A stretch of 64,000 bases of DNA from Osedax fenrisi (Eukaryota > Annelida > Polychaeta > Sabellida > Siboglinidae). The position numbers were made by a program, and so were the translations under genes. Of the stretch, positions 25,155 through 35,947 are shown piece after piece. Where the stretch lies: NCBI GenBank assembly GCA_964019155.1, contig OZ025243.1, positions 12,879,944-12,943,943 of the forward strand, given 5' to 3'. The notes beneath the pieces are model-generated. The model saw nothing but the letters and a program-made list of their open reading frames with translations. It made no database searches and was not told the origin of the DNA. Position 1 is the stretch's first letter. Each line of letters opens with the position of its first letter.

Positions 25155-25504
25155 GTGCACAACTATGTATTATCGAGCCTATGATATCATAACACATTAT
25201 TACGCAACACCACTATTACATCACCGCTAAATGCAGGCCTGCACGATGATATCATAATTAGTATGACTACACGTATACAATTATATTAACATATTATTAG
25301 AAGTATTATTTTACAACTATATTGGTAATTAATAAATGATATATATAATAGGTATATACTATATACTATATATTGTGTATATTTACCGTATACATATATT
25401 ATTTATGCATATAAATATAATATATATTTCAGTATTTATTTTAGGTGATACAATTTATTTATATAATGTGTTAATGATTCTCTCAATAAAGCTAATATAT
25501 ATAT

Positions 25505-25592
25505 TTATATGTAGAAGTATAAAATTAACCTAAGTTCCTGGATAGGTTGAAAGGACTCAGCCGAAATAACAATAACATAAACAATAACAATA
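25505..25592 (+). mobile_element. SINE 3' fragment
   Basis: CTAAGTTCCTGGATAGGTTG followed by AAAGGACTCAGCCGAAATAA and an (AACAAT)n tail matches the 3' end of the complete SINE at 63695-63997. The tRNA head is missing or too diverged. Confidence 0.65.
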
Positions 25593-25599
25593 TATAATC

Positions 25600-25760
25600 A
25601 CACACATACACGCACAAACACACCCATACACACACGCAAACACGCATACACATACACACGTCCACACGCATACACGCACACACATACACACGCGCACACA
25701 CATACAGTGTACGTCGTACATGCGCACACACACACGCATACACGCACGTATGTATAAAGC
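25600..25760 (+). repeat. CA-rich (CACACR)n simple repeat
   Basis: CACACA with CATACA and CACGCA variants. The overlapping Cys/Val-rich minus-strand frames are repeat artefacts. Confidence 0.9.
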
Positions 25761-25807
25761 CAGCACACCAACACCACCACCACCACCACTACAGCTCCAC
25801 CACTAAC

Positions 25808-25953
25808 CTGCGTTAAAGAGTTTCATGCCACTGACCACTACGCTGAAGGTCACAGTGTCAGAAGTCTCGTAGTCCAGTGGTCTGAGGAGACTGACCGCAC
25901 CGGAATGAGAGTGTACGGAGAGGTATGGGGGTGCTCCGGGTGCCATCGCATAC
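25808..25953 (-). CDS. Cadherin-superfamily gene, exon 2 (cadherin repeat)
   Basis: Read on the minus strand, a C-rich tract ending CCCCAG precedes this 146-nt open exon, and GTTAGT follows it. It starts with one base completing a codon and ends in phase 1, encoding 48 residues. PYLSVHSHSGAVSLLRPLDY followed by ETSDTVTFSVVV is the classic centre of a cadherin repeat: a residue after a TG/SG turn, the L(R)PLDYE motif, then an alternating beta strand. The phase matches exon 1 at 28761-28903, and the joined protein forms the first extracellular repeat. The product would be a single-pass, calcium-dependent adhesion receptor. The DxNDN linker and further repeats are not found here. The exon is much richer in GC than its intronic flanks. 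Confidence 0.8.
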
Positions 25954-26549
25954 CTGGGGTGGGGTGGGGTATAGGGGGGGGGTGGGGAGATGTTGGTAGG
26001 TATACTGACATCTATAGATATACTTACATAGGGTGAGAGGCAGGTATACCTATAAGTAGATATACCTATACTGGGGAGATAAAGTTAGATATACCTATAC
26101 AGAGAGGGGTGTGTAAGTATATATGGGTATATGTATTTATACATATGTGGGAGAGAGAGGTTAGATATAGATAGGTAGGCCTATAGTTACCTACAGGTGT
26201 TAACTGCTACCTGTTATTTGATTGATTTAAGAAATTTAAGCAATTCAATACAATTATTTTTAAATTTTAAGGGCGTTTTATAAATATAATACAATTATAA
26301 CTCTAATAGGATTGTCTATAGTTTTGACTTGTATATTAAAGTTGACTCGATAAACAAACATTGGAGGACGTTCATTCCGAATATTCGGAACACGAATGAG
26401 GATATATTATCTGAAGGCAGATATAACATTGGGTAAGATCGGTATTTTTAATTTGTATTTGTTTATAAATATTAATTCGTGTATAGTTTTGTTGTGATGA
26501 CGTAGGATGACAAGATAGTCGCGTGTGTTACGAATAGTATCCTTAGCGT
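25954..26549. other. Cadherin intron, G-rich start then AT-rich
   Basis: GGGGTGGGGT repeats at 25955-25990 form the pyrimidine tract of the exon 2 acceptor on the minus strand. TATACCTATA-type repeats follow. No other gene is supported. Confidence 0.5.
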
Positions 26550-26783
26550 TAAGGCAGATCTTAGCTGTAAGGCAGATCTTAGTCGTAAGGCAGATCTTAG
26601 CGGTAAAGCAGATCTTAGCTATAAGGCAGATCTTAGCTGTAAGGCAGATCTTAGCGGTAAGGCAGATCTTAGCGGTAAGGCAGATCTTAGCTGTAAGGCA
26701 GATCTTAGCGGTAAAGCAGATCTTAGCGGTAAGGCAGATCTTAGCGGTAAAGCAGATCTTAGCGGTAAGGTAGATCGTAGCAA
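26550..26783 (+). repeat. 18-bp minisatellite, 13 copies
   Basis: The unit TAAGGCAGATCTTAGCGG repeats exactly every 18 bp from 26550. Variants are G/A at position 5 and a variable last triplet. Because 18 is a multiple of 3 and no stop falls in two frames, open frames arise on both strands (RQILAV and LTAKIC repeats). I treat these as artefacts. It sits in the intron between the two cadherin exons. Confidence 0.95.
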
Positions 26784-27300
26784 TATGTCTATACTTACGT
26801 GACCTTGACCTTGACATCGATGACGTCACCACCGGCGCGCCGCATGTGTAGATTACGTGATTACAATGCACGCCGTGATCACTAATCAAGTCACGTGCTT
26901 TAAGTGGTGCGATATCAGGAGCGGCACGGTGCGGTAAGGTGCGCGCGATGTGTGTGTATGTGAATGTGTGTATGTGTGTGTGTGAATGTGTGTATTTCAT
27001 TTGTATTTACCTGTAATATTCATGAATTATCCATGAAATATATCCAGCCAATATACAACCAATATCCAGGTATTATCTAGGTAATATATACGTTATATCC
27101 ATACAACAATTCTATAGTCTACTTTAATAATCTACTATATAGTATATAGTCTACTATTTATTATATAATGGTTGTAAAGTATAATCATTAAAATAAATCG
27201 ATTAAATAATGACATCATACCTACATATATTATTTCGCAATCCGAATTTAAATCGCTGTCTTAGTAATATTATTTACAAAATAACTATATTTATAAAGAA

Positions 27301-27338
<38 letters not shown>

Positions 27339-27725
27339 ATGTAAGGTATATTCAAGCATACTTCTAAGGTATAAGTATGCAGGATAGCATACATCATATG
27401 TATATATTTCTTAGGATTGAAGTGTATACCTAAATGTTTATACAACTGTTTATACGACTGTTTAAAGAATGTAAAATACTATTAAGTGTTATATACTATA
27501 GTATACAAGTACACGTGCACATATAATATATCTATACATATACTGTTAAATCTCGATATCTCAGAATTCAAGGGAACGATTATTAAAATATCCGACATAT
27601 CGAGTTTCTGATATGTATAATTATACTTACATATATTTCAATAGGTACAAAACCAAATAGAATTTGTAAAACGTCAACGTTTCTAAGATATAGAGATACT
27701 GAGATACTGATATATTGATATTTGA

Positions 27726-27782
<57 letters not shown>

Positions 27783-28207
27783 AACATATATACACTTGTA
27801 TAGTACAATATTGATATTGATATTGCTGAAAACAAATAATGAACAACGGTCGAGTAAACACGACTGCTGTAGGTGCTCGTGTACCCGTGGGTACTCGGCA
27901 CGTATTACAGGTATACCTCGGGTGTATTCAGTCTATAGCTAGTGTATACCGTATTGCTAGTGTATTGTGATATACGTACAGGTACTACTAATAGTGTTAA
28001 TAGTACTATGTATACATGAGTGTGTACAGTATTATGTATGCATATATGCACGGATATATTCAAACATGTATTTGCGTTTATTTAAAAATTGTAATAATGA
28101 TTTATAAACATAATTATTTCATATAAAAAGTAATAGAATGAAATATAAATATAATTTGATTGCGCATATACATATTATAATAAATATGATATCAATGCAT
28201 GATATAC

Positions 28208-28262
<55 letters not shown>

Positions 28263-28760
28263 AAACATAATAGTATCTCTAGGCTTCATGGATCCATGGA
28301 TTCATCGTACTTCGAAGTAATAAGATAGTATGCAAATGCGAGTTTATAGTTTAGTATAAATAGGTTGTAATTACAACCATGCAGTTTTGTTGACAATGTG
28401 TATTTATATACATAACGAATTACACAGTCAACCTAATCTAACTCAGAACTATAACTCGTACTCCTAACTCAGAAACCCCATAAACCCACAGTGCTAGTTT
28501 AGATGTTTATCTAATCAAAACAATGTAACAGTAATTCTATATCTGAGAACAATTTTATCGGTCAAACGATTCCGATGAAAAGGTAACTGCATACATGCAG
28601 TATATATACTGTAGTATACACATGTATCCATTAAATATTGGATAACTAATATAGCATGATTTAAACGTGATTTAACGTTATATAACGAGAAACAGATGTA
28701 GTAAGTGGTTAACTTTAGCTAACTGTAATACTACGGGGGGGGGGGGGTGTGTATGTTTAC
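26784..28760. other. Cadherin intron 1, remainder
   Basis: A CpG-rich patch lies at 26800-26950. On the minus strand it ends in a very good donor (GGTCAC before GTAAGTATAG at about 26793), but its only open frame has no recognisable domain. (TA)n runs lie near 27303, 27727 and 28211. A run of 13 G sits at 28735-28747, just inside the exon 1 donor. Confidence 0.45.
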
Positions 28761-28903
28761 CTGTGGCTTCCGGTCTGAGATGCGACCGTGAATATCTCCC
28801 CGATAGGATGGTCTTCCTTGACCTCGTGGACCTGTAGACTTCCGGTTTGTCCGCACAACGATAGTAGAACGGCGAGTAGGCCTATTACATCATAGGGGTG
28901 CAT
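28761..28903 (-). CDS. Cadherin-superfamily gene, exon 1 (start and signal peptide)
   Basis: On the minus strand, ATG at 28903 opens 47 codons plus two bases and ends CCACAG before GTAAAC, a good donor. The N terminus is a signal peptide with hydrophobic core VIGLLAVLLSLCG, then a mature start LQVHEVKEDHPIGEIFTV. This fits the beginning of protocadherin-type repeats (a strand, then E-x-x-P-x-G). The two leftover bases (AG) join the single base opening the exon at 25953, giving Arg and continuing in frame. The region upstream (28904-29100) is GC-rich and suits a promoter and 5' UTR. The downstream partner exon and identical phase make chance unlikely, although subfamily and paralogue cannot be assigned. 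Confidence 0.75.
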
Positions 28904-29264
28904 CGCGCTATTGCGTAAGGGGGGCACGACGGGGGTAAATATCTATAACGCTGTGTGGTTGCATACGGGGGGCTCACGGGGGGCATACAGCAAGCGTGGG
29001 TCGTAGCGTGGGTAAATAGTTAATGGGCGTGTCGCTAGTCTCGGGGGGCGGCTCTTAGCGTAAGTAGGCGTGCCAGATATGTGAACAGCACGCGCATATT
29101 TGTGGATGGAGTGATTATGCTAAAGTAATTAACATTAGCGATTTCCCGATAGGAATAGTCGGACTATCTTTCAGCATTGTCTAATACTGGTATATATATA
29201 TATATTATGTTTACATATATATATTCTATAGAATGGTATGTGTATATTAGAATATAATGTACGT
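28904..29264 (-). promoter_or_regulatory. Possible promoter/5' UTR of the cadherin gene
   Basis: This GC-rich, CpG-containing stretch lies immediately upstream of the signal-peptide ATG. G-rich runs (GGGGGGC) are present on the plus strand. I see no clear TATA box or initiator; the call rests only on position and composition. Confidence 0.3.
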
Positions 29265-29519
29265 CGTACATACAGGGCCGGCTTAAGCATACTATGTGCC
29301 CCGGGCAAAACAAACGTATGGGCCCCATCATAATTTCATAAAATATTAAATGGGCCATTCTAGAAATAATTAATATCTATAACTCAATAAATTGAAGAGT
29401 TATAGATATTAATTATTTACCATTAAATATATTAGGATGACAATTTCTACATTTGGATATATATAGCCCATCATATATACATATATATATATTCATATTT
29501 GTATAGTTCATTCCTTTGA

Positions 29520-30275
29520 GGTGTAGGGGAAAGTAACCTAATTCGAACACTTTAACAATAAATGGTCTTAACATTTTATCACTCAATATTTTTATTCAAA
29601 AATTACAATATCTTAATATTATATGATTATAGATATTATTATGATTTAAAAATTGTATTTAATATTTGTATTCAATAGATAATTGGGGTGTCCGTATTCG
29701 GTACCCGTGTCCGAATACGGATGACCCATGTTATAAAACGGACACCACATATACCACTAGATAAACTATATTTTATTGATAAACCTATCAGATAAATTAC
29801 AATTACATTATTTATAATTAATTTTATGAATAATTTAATATAATTTAATTAGTTAATAATTTATTTATTTTTATTATTTTTTTAATTAATAATACAACTT
29901 AAGTATCTAAATAATAAAATGTTAGATTTAGCTATTGGTGGTATTAATATTATAACGCACGCGATTTTTCAGAGAAAATCAGAATAGTTCATATGCTACT
30001 CGCTTATAGATTATATATAATATATAGGCATATAGGCCCTATGATATATGGTGTCCGAATACGGTTAATAAATATTAAATACTAATACATATATTAATAC
30101 ATTTAGAGTGTCCGTATTAGGAAATTAGATATGCCATCTAGATATATGCTTATAACTTTATTAAAATTTGATAACAAATATAGAAATTATGTATATAATG
30201 TTTATAATGTTTTAGTTTAATAATATAGTGCTATGTTTTATATCGATACATTTGTATATTCATGAGAAGGTTTTA
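29520..30275 (+). mobile_element. GTGTCCG-type repeat, copy 1 (possibly pogo-like)
   Basis: It matches 34453-35140 over its whole length in the same orientation. Shared blocks include AGGGGAAAGTAA, GGGGTGTCCGTATTCGGTAC, ATACCACTAGATAAACTATA, TATAACGCACGCGATTTTT and TTTATATCGATACAT. CCGTATTCGG and CCGAATACGG occur in both orientations, and CCTAATTCGAACAC near the left pairs with GTGTCCGTATTAGG near 30120. The AGGGGAAAGT start and internal inverted motifs recall pogo/Tigger-like elements, but this is inference. Confidence 0.6.
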
Positions 30276-30526
30276 AGTTGACATTTTTTTTCATACATTT
30301 AAAAATGTAATAAAAAAATCAGTTTATTGGATATATCAGCAATATTTTGAATAATTAAAAAATTAAAAATACTTTTTATATAATTATAAATATTTTATTC
30401 ATTACAATTTTTTTTGTAGGATTTATGGTTTCTGATATACCGAGCGTGTACGTATTCAATAAATACATATATAATAATAATACATAACTTGGTGTATATG
30501 ACGATGACTGTTAACGTACGTACATG

Positions 30527-31397
30527 CAGGGGTCGCGCTAATGTGCAGTCAACGCAAAAATGGGAAGTCAATAATTTATTTGTGCAGTCAATTTTTCAAT
30601 TTTGTGCAGTCAATTTTTTAATTTTTAGCAACAAAATTTGTATTATTCTAATTAAATTTTATATATTATTCCGTTGAAAATGTCAAGTTGAAACCTGAGG
30701 CATCATGTAAGATGCATATCATGCAGGGGAGTTTGCAGATATGGTTACATTACTAAGCACAAGAAGATCACCAATAATAACAGATTGACGTGTAATATAT
30801 TGAAAAGAGAATATTATGAAGCATCTAAGTTCTGAATATCATAAAATATGTATTATTGCTTATCAAAAAAAGATTGAAGTGATAAAACAATCAGATAAAA
30901 CACCACTAGCAAACTATATATCAAAGGCAAATAGTGATTTAGCAGATAAGATAGGATCGTTATTGAGCATGGTGTATTATGAATCATAATTTATGATGCA
31001 AATAAGTTGGTTTTACACGAATATTCTTTCCCTACTAGAGCAGTTTTGAATATTATGATATCCAAATTTACAATGAAAGCATATTAAAATCATGGAATTC
31101 ATTACTAATGTATTTTAATTCAACGATATGCAATGACGCCCGTGGATTTTCAACGTACATTTGCAATGAACATAATCTTCATCTATTATGCTTTATGGCC
31201 GATGTACTAATTATATTATCTTGATATCAAAAAAAATGCAATCCGATTCTACTACGATATGTAATATTCATCACAAACTTAATAATATTAATGTTTTTCA
31301 TATTTATATAATAAAACTATACAATATTAATTAATAAGTAATTATTAATAATTATATATTTATGTGCAGTCAATATTATTCCTTAATGAGACCCCTG
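30527..31397 (+). mobile_element. Nested hAT element, 871 bp
   Basis: It starts CAGGGGTCGCGCTAATG and ends with the reverse complement of CAGGGGTCTCATTAAGG. GTGCAGTCAA motifs recur inside both ends (30542, 30591, 30605 and 31371). Flanks CGTACATG (30519-30526) and CCTACATG (31398-31405) form an 8-bp duplication with one mismatch. It keeps a fragment of transposase coding sequence and sits inside the 29273-32588 element. Confidence 0.75.
30816..31087 (+). pseudogene. hAT transposase N-terminal fragment
   Basis: One frame reads MKHLSSEYHKICIIAYQKKI and then TPLANYISKANSDLADKIGS. After a TGA at 30981-30983 the same frame continues IIIYDANKLVLHEYSFPTRA to TAA at 31085-31087. The histidine pair (KHLSSEYHK) would end a BED/TTF-type zinc finger, whose cysteines should lie just upstream in the remnant at 30740-30780. 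The arrangement resembles ZNF862-like hAT proteins. The catalytic core is deleted. Confidence 0.5.
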
Positions 31398-32596
31398 CCT
31401 ACATGTGATATATCTGGAATTGAGTACACTGATATATAATATAATATTTTGAATTTTATATTTTTTAATAATTAGTTATCAGTGATATAAGTTATATAAT
31501 GATATTAGTTATCACCTGTTCTCCAATAAGAATATCGCCATTGTGTGTATTTAATAAATACTATTTATATATAAATATATAGATGAGGGTGATGTAAATC
31601 TAAACATTCAGTTGTAAGTACTAGTTGGATAATTGCTAAAATGCCTTTAGTATTATGTTTAGATTATATATATATATATTTATAAATAATATATGTTTCA
31701 ATACATCTAAATAAAATGTCTTTCTCTAATAATAGTCTGTTGAAAATTGTATGTACAGAATTCCTTTTCATCAATAGTAATTATTAAAAATACTATAAAG
31801 CAGAATATTCCTATTTTAGGGTTAAACTACAACTATTTGATATATGTATTATTTACACTAACACAATTATAATAATATAATCTATGTGAAGATACACATT
31901 TTATTAATACGAGAAGTAGATAGAGAAAATTAATTCTTTTGAGAAAAATTATTTTGAAAATATCTAATTAGTTTTAATATAATAATTATAAATCTATATA
32001 GAATATCGTTTTTTCGAAATTTACAATTAATATAATCCTTTATAAATATCAGAAATCATAGTTAAAATATATCTTAATATATATCTCATATTTAATTTTA
32101 ATTAAAAAGTATACTTTTTTTTTCGTAAATTAATTATAGATTTATAAATTGTTAAGATTCAACTATGGTTAATATTCCATTAATACGTTTATTATTTATC
32201 ACTTTCTAGATTAACAAACAATTATTTATCAATCCGTTTCACACTAATTTATCTGACAATCAGATATGTGTGAGTTGATCTATGGTGATCACTATTAGCA
32301 TCTGTTCCAACATATTCATGTATGTGTTTCCACAATATCTTCGTGTAAATTTAGAAATTTTTGTAAAATTCACTTTTCAAATCGGCCTACATGACTCATA
32401 TTTAATTATTTTATTATATTATTTTTATTTTTTTAATTAGAATCAATAATTGATAAGAAAAATACATTTTAGAATATTTTTTTTTATATACATAGTAAAA
32501 AAAGTGTTTCTCGAATAATTCATGGGCCCCCCAAAATGTGGGGCCCCGGGCAATTGCTGATTTGCCCCCCCCCCTTAAGTCGGCCCTGCGTACATA

Positions 32597-33077
32597 TCAT
32601 ATATATATGATATATATCCTACGACGTACATTATATTCTAATATATTATAGTATCTACAAAACCTACACTATAATTCTTATAAAAGAAATAAATATTAAA
32701 ATACAAAATTGAACTCTTAGTTTTATTAGAATATATTGAGTATTATTTTGTCTTCTAATATATAATATATACAATACAATTATTTTATTAATTATAATAA
32801 ATGTGTTTAGGTAATAAGACAAGATATAATTAAATAATTGGAATTATATATATATATATAAATTGCAATTGCGATTATCTTAATTATCGCACACAATGGT
32901 GCGGTTGCTAAATCAGGAGAACTGTGCGAGTATAGGTGTGATTGTGAGTGCGGCTTAATCTATTATCGCCCAACACACTCCCCCTAATTCATTACACATA
33001 CGTGTGTTGTGATGCCAGATGTAAACAAAGTTGTACATTATTTATCGTCGATTGATTGGTTACACTTAACTCCAGCT
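32597..33077. other. Non-coding, right arm of the palindrome target
   Basis: 32620-32643 is the perfect reverse complement of 29245-29268. No gene is supported in the rest. Confidence 0.5.
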
Positions 33078-33185
33078 ACATGTCCATCTATGTGTCCACC
33101 TACATGTCTACCTTTATGTCCACCTATATGTCCACCTATATGTCTACCTATATGTCTACCTACATGTCCACCTATATGTCCACCT
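33078..33185 (+). repeat. 12-bp tandem repeat, 9 copies
   Basis: The unit ATATGTCCACCT, with ACATGTCTACCT variants, repeats every 12 bp and produces open frames in three phases. None has an identifiable product. Confidence 0.9.
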
Positions 33186-34224
33186 ATAGCTTTAATACAT
33201 CTAACATACATCTTACACATATAACTCCACTTATAAACATTTACATTCAACCAGTGGCGAATCTAGAGGGTACGGGGTTCCTGTACCTACAGTATTCATT
33301 TAATATACCTATACTATCCGATGTAACACCTTCACATATACTACAATATAAATATATGTACTATTGAATTTTGGATGAGTTTATAATTAATCATAATAAA
33401 TTAATATAATCATAATTATGATAATTATTAAGCAAATATCGAGAAATCATTCCATGCATGCGTGTGCACATATCATGACGACTATTAAGTTACATATACA
33501 AGCACGATGCACATGAATACTATCTAAATGTAGCTAAGTATACTATAGTATACTATAGTATATACTATTATACACTAACACATGTATTATGAACGAAATA
33601 CATAAAATAAAAATAAACTATAAGAGAAATTTAAATAATTTTTAAAATATCACCCACACACATAAAATAACAAATAAAACAAATAATAGTGTAAATATAA
33701 TAGTCAAAATATATAAATATAATATGTACGAAGCATCTATATTTGTGAATTGTTATTATAATAACATTAATTATAATTAATGTTCATGATAAATTCGTGT
33801 TGAGTTTAATGGAAGAGAATTGCTTATCTTAACAGCTGAATATATGTAAGCTTCTGCTGTGTTATGTACGACTAGTGTATGTGATATATAGGTCGTACTA
33901 TAGTATATACTCTAGTATAGTACTATAGTATAGTACTATAGTAATGATATTTAAATTTAGTTTCTAAGATTTATTTTGCTAGTTTTGTATTTTATTAACT
34001 AGTTAATACAAAATATACATAACATATAAATCATCACAATAAATGATTATATACTATAGAATTCAATATTAGTAAATATTATTATTTTATTAATATATTA
34101 TATTTTTCTAAATTTCGAACAACTACTCTAGTAGGCGAACACATACCTAATTGATTATCTTAATTTATTTTGATTAAATCATATTATATATATTATACAA
34201 ATAATTATATTATATATTTATTAG
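33186..34224. other. AT-rich non-coding DNA
   Basis: CAGTGGCGAATCTAGAGG at about 33255 looks like a hAT-type left terminus, but no matching right end is present. No gene is supported. Confidence 0.4.
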
Positions 34225-34383
34225 GATCTACTTGAAGTTACAATAGAGGATACTTTGAATACGTGTGACTATTCTCTTTCGGAATCGTCATCTTCCATCA
34301 CATTATCTATTACAGCTCGTCAGTATTCTGACAGTGAACTTCAACCTCAAAGAAGGATTACTCTAGTGGACTTTATTATTTAG
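34225..34383 (+). CDS. Candidate terminal exon, product unknown
   Basis: TATATTTATTAG precedes a 159-nt frame, open from its first base to TAG at 34381-34383. It encodes 52 residues: an acidic start (DLLEVTIEDTLNTCDYSL), a serine run, and QPQRRITLVDFII at the end. Composition is clearly less AT-rich than the flanks. It lies 70 bp upstream of the GTGTCCG-type repeat copy 2 and may be the 3' exon of the transposon gene that family carried, or of an unrelated host gene. No domain is recognised. Confidence 0.35.
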   Translation, partial: DLLEVTIEDTLNTCDYSLSESSSSITLSITARQYSDSELQPQRRITLVDFII

Positions 34384-34452
34384 TTTTATTATTTTGTTTA
34401 TAGTTTTATTATTTAATTTTAGTTTTATTATTAAGTTTATATATTGTACATA

Positions 34453-35140
34453 GGGGAAAGTAATCTACTACGGAGGACACTTTAACAATAAATTGACTTA
34501 ACATTTTATGAATCATTATTTTTATTCAAAAATATAATATATTAATATTGTATGAGATATTAATGTTATTTTAACATTTTATTTAATCTTTTAATTCCAT
34601 AGATAACGGGGGTGTCCGTATTCGGTACCCATGTCCGAATAAGGACACCATGTGTAATAATATGGATACCCTATATACCACTAGATAAACTATATATTAT
34701 TGATGAATCAATCAGACAACTTACAATTACATTATTTATAATTAATTTTATGAACAATTTATTCTAATTTAATTAGTTAATAATTTATTTATTTTTATTA
34801 TTTTTTTAATTGAAAATACAATTTAATTATCTAAATAAAAATTGTAGATTTATCTTCATTAGTGGTATTAATATTATAACGCACGCGATTTTTTTTATGA
34901 AAATCAGAATAGTTCATACGCTGCGCGCTGATTGGTTATAGGGTGTCCGTATTAAGACATATAGAGTGTCTGTATTAGGGACTTATATGACCTCTAGATA
35001 TATGCTTATAACTTAATGAATATTTGATAAGAAACATAGACATTATATAAATATATATAATTGTTATAATATTTAGTTTTTAATATTATTTTGTTATATT
35101 TTATATCGATACATGTGTATATTCTTAGTAGGATATTTTT
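34453..35140 (+). mobile_element. GTGTCCG-type repeat, copy 2 (possibly pogo-like)
   Basis: Direct-orientation relative of 29520-30275, with the same block order. It contains GTGTCCGTATTCGGTACC, GTCCGAATAAGGACACC and GTGTCTGTATTAGG, so the CCGTATT motif again occurs in inverted pairs. The boundaries are the limits of similarity between the two copies. Confidence 0.6.
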
Positions 35141-35366
35141 TGTACAGAATCCACCAGCAGAGGTAGAGGTTATTGTGTATATAAAATGGTTTATTGATCA
35201 TTAGATTAAGTTACCGGAGTTATTACAGTACAGTAAGGTTGAACAGTAGTAGGGTACACGACGGGGTAATATGGTGCACTGTAATACGTTATGTGACCAT
35301 TGTATTAAGTGATATAGTGTACTCGCATTATTCAAGCATGTATATACAATAATAACATCACTATAG

Positions 35367-35413
<47 letters not shown>

Positions 35414-35600
35414 GTTTTAGTTATGATATTTATGTGTATATTCTTCGATAAGTCATTGTTAATTATTACTCCTAAATATTTAGTATACCCATTACAAATT
35501 ACAATGTATACATCTACTATAGTATATCGTCTAAAATCAGGGAAAAGGGGAATTGTTTATATGTTATATCCACAGACTTTGAGGGGGGATATATCCATAG
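35141..35600. other. Non-coding with (TA)n
   Basis: A (TA)n run lies near 35371-35408. No gene is supported. Confidence 0.45.
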
Positions 35601-35648
35601 GATATAACCACATACTTTGATGCCCGCCTCAAAGTATGTGGTTATATC
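35601..35648. repeat. Perfect hairpin, 20-bp arms, 8-nt loop
   Basis: GATATAACCACATACTTTGA is followed by TGCCCGCC and its exact reverse complement. A third related piece (CCACAGACTTTGAGGGG) lies just upstream. No poly-T or gene context suggests a terminator. Confidence 0.9.
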
Positions 35649-35947
35649 TGTTATAGTTACATATACTGTAGATATAGTCGTATTCAATGGTTCGAGATAT
35701 ATTGTCATCCAATGAAAGGACATACTCAACTTATTTATTATTGATTGGGTATATAACTCGAGTTATAAGTAGATGACATAACAATTATACCGTACATATA
35801 TACAGTGTACATATATATATATATATCTAACATTATACATGTGTGTATGGGTGTGTACGGAAATATCTTAGAAAATCTGACAATAAGTTAATAATATCTA
35901 TAGAAATAGCTATTGTATATACATACTGTATGTAACATACACATACA

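Larger units (their letters stand above)
29273..32588. mobile_element. hAT-type DNA transposon, 3.3 kb, carrying nested elements
   Basis: The ends are CAGGGCCGGCTTAAG and, in reverse complement, CAGGGCCGACTTAAG. They are followed by GCCCCGGGC and GGGCCCC motifs in both termini. An 8-bp target-site duplication CGTACATA flanks it exactly (29265-29272 and 32589-32596), diagnostic of hAT insertion. No transposase frame remains in its own DNA, so it is non-autonomous. A GTGTCCG-type repeat (29520-30275) and a second hAT (30527-31397) have inserted inside it. The element itself landed in a 24-bp-arm palindrome. Confidence 0.85.

Noticed and set aside
24919..25197. Leu/Ser-rich minus-strand proteins
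   Set aside because: They are encoded by (AG)n repeats. Similar Tyr-Ile proteins across the window come from (TA)n and Cys-Val proteins from CA repeats.
26793..26960. Minus-strand exon with a strong GTAAGT donor in the cadherin intron
   Set aside because: The only open frame has no recognisable domain, and exon 1 already joins exon 2 in phase.
26407..27000. 197-residue minus-strand protein and its 82-residue plus-strand counterpart
   Set aside because: Both are products of the 18-bp tandem repeat, with low-complexity flanks.
33252..33275. CAGTGGCGAATCTAGAGG as the left end of another hAT
   Set aside because: No matching inverted end or 8-bp duplication was found in the following sequence.
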